Positions 63,720-64,000 of a stretch of DNA of 64,000 nt are shown one piece after another. Location of the stretch: positions 3,658,001 through 3,722,000 of the forward strand of contig NZ_CP102486.1 in NCBI RefSeq assembly GCF_026261605.1. The letters are read 5' to 3'. The notes beneath the pieces were generated by a model. That model did not search any database and was not told the origin of the DNA. It saw only the letters and a program-made list of their open reading frames with translations. Position 1 is the stretch's first letter; the number at the start of each line of letters is the position of its first letter. The translations under genes were made by a program, and so were the position numbers. This stretch comes from Dechloromonas sp. A34 (GTDB lineage Bacteria; Pseudomonadota; Gammaproteobacteria; Burkholderiales; Rhodocyclaceae).

Positions 63720-64000
63720 TCCGTATCGCTCGCACCAACTCGGCTGTGGAATCTTCGAGCAATTTGACTGCCTGCGCATGATCCTTCTTCGCCGCGGCGG
63801 ACTCGGCGGCCTGACGCAGGTCCCTCGACTTGCCGACGAGGGTCTGGACTTGCTGATCGAGCATGGCATTGGTCGCGCGCTTTTCTTCGACCAGCACCTT
63901 GATCAGCATCAGGTGCGTGTCGTTGCGGTCGATTTCGTACTGGTATTCCTCTTCCTTGCTGGCAAAGTTCAGCGAGCGGACCAGCGTATCGCCACTGCGC
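63694..64000 (-). CDS. Partial periplasmic helical protein, paralogue of the 39822 gene
   Basis: C-terminal 101 codons; the gene continues past the right edge. It begins SGDTLVRSLNFASKEEEYQY and ends RAIRNAGVYIPG. It aligns with the last 100 residues of the protein at 39822-40692 (SLNF/SLKF, EEEYQYEIDRN/LEEFVYEQKRY, KLLEDSTAELVRAIRNAG/TMMEKANAQLNRALQTMG). Mostly helical, no CxxCH. As first known gene of the cytochrome operon here, and neighbour of a sensor-like gene there, it may be a dedicated periplasmic component of such systems. Function unknown. Confidence 0.65.
   Translation of the reverse strand, partial: RSGDTLVRSLNFASKEEEYQYEIDRNDTHLMLIKVLVEEKRATNAMLDQQVQTLVGKSRDLRQAAESAAAKKDHAQAVKLLEDSTAELVRAIRNAGVYIPG

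Overview
The window looks like the chromosome of a GC-rich betaproteobacterium, most likely Rhodocyclales (Dechloromonas/Azonexus/Aromatoleum-like). This rests on gene content: a complete aerobic benzoate and meta-cleavage pathway, an acetophenone-carboxylase-like cluster, many c-type cytochromes, both cytochrome c maturation systems, and gltX beside tRNA-Ala/Glu/Asp genes. No IS element, prophage or CRISPR array was seen.

Layout. (1) 1-7.4 kb: five minus-strand genes for an acetophenone-carboxylase-like enzyme (two HyuA-type subunits, one HyuB-type subunit cut by the window edge, a small Cys4 subunit and a fifth subunit), a TetR repressor, and a divergent SDR dehydrogenase. Two identical 14-bp palindromes lie between TetR and SDR. 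(2) 7.4-15.7 kb: a separate EAL phosphodiesterase and BLUF blue-light sensor, a secreted hydrolase, a hydrolase remnant joined to a LysR remnant, an OsmC-YcaO fusion, a membrane cNMP-binding-domain protein and an ABM-domain membrane protein. (3) 15.8-30.5 kb: catechol meta-cleavage genes in two minus-strand blocks, each preceded by a near-identical TTGACA-N17-TATCGT promoter; a GntR gene lies beside one of them. Upstream are a XylT-like ferredoxin and a large indolepyruvate-ferredoxin-oxidoreductase-type protein. (4) 30.5-37.1 kb: benABCD, a XylS/BenR-type regulator and a benE transporter. The region between the oxidoreductase and benA carries four perfect XylS-type boxes (TGCA-N6-GGATA), two facing each way. 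(5) 37.1-39.6 kb: tRNA-Val, gltX and a tandemly duplicated Ala-Glu-Asp tRNA block. (6) 39.8-49.6 kb: periplasmic sensor-like proteins, two propeller proteins, a cytochrome c, SEL1 proteins, a histidine kinase and a sigma54-type response regulator, with two sigma54-like promoters. (7) 48.4-64 kb: ccmFGHI, a divergent heme-copper-oxidase-like protein, CcsA/ResB, an 11-heme cytochrome, two triheme cytochromes and two NHL-type proteins. The partial gene at the right edge is a paralogue of the gene at 39.8 kb.

How it fits together: benzoate enters through BenE, becomes catechol through BenABCD, and the meta pathway (C23O, semialdehyde dehydrogenase, tautomerase, decarboxylase, hydratase, aldolase, acylating acetaldehyde dehydrogenase) yields pyruvate and acetyl-CoA. 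The oxidoreductase and ferredoxin appear to be under the same XylS-type control and could keep the C23O iron reduced (inference). The right half looks like a cytochrome-based electron-transfer or redox-sensing locus with its own maturation genes.

Caution: five protein-frame breaks (in four genes) and one tRNA variant are each explained by one missing base, four of the protein breaks and the tRNA variant in or beside a G/C run. These may be sequencing errors rather than real pseudogenes.
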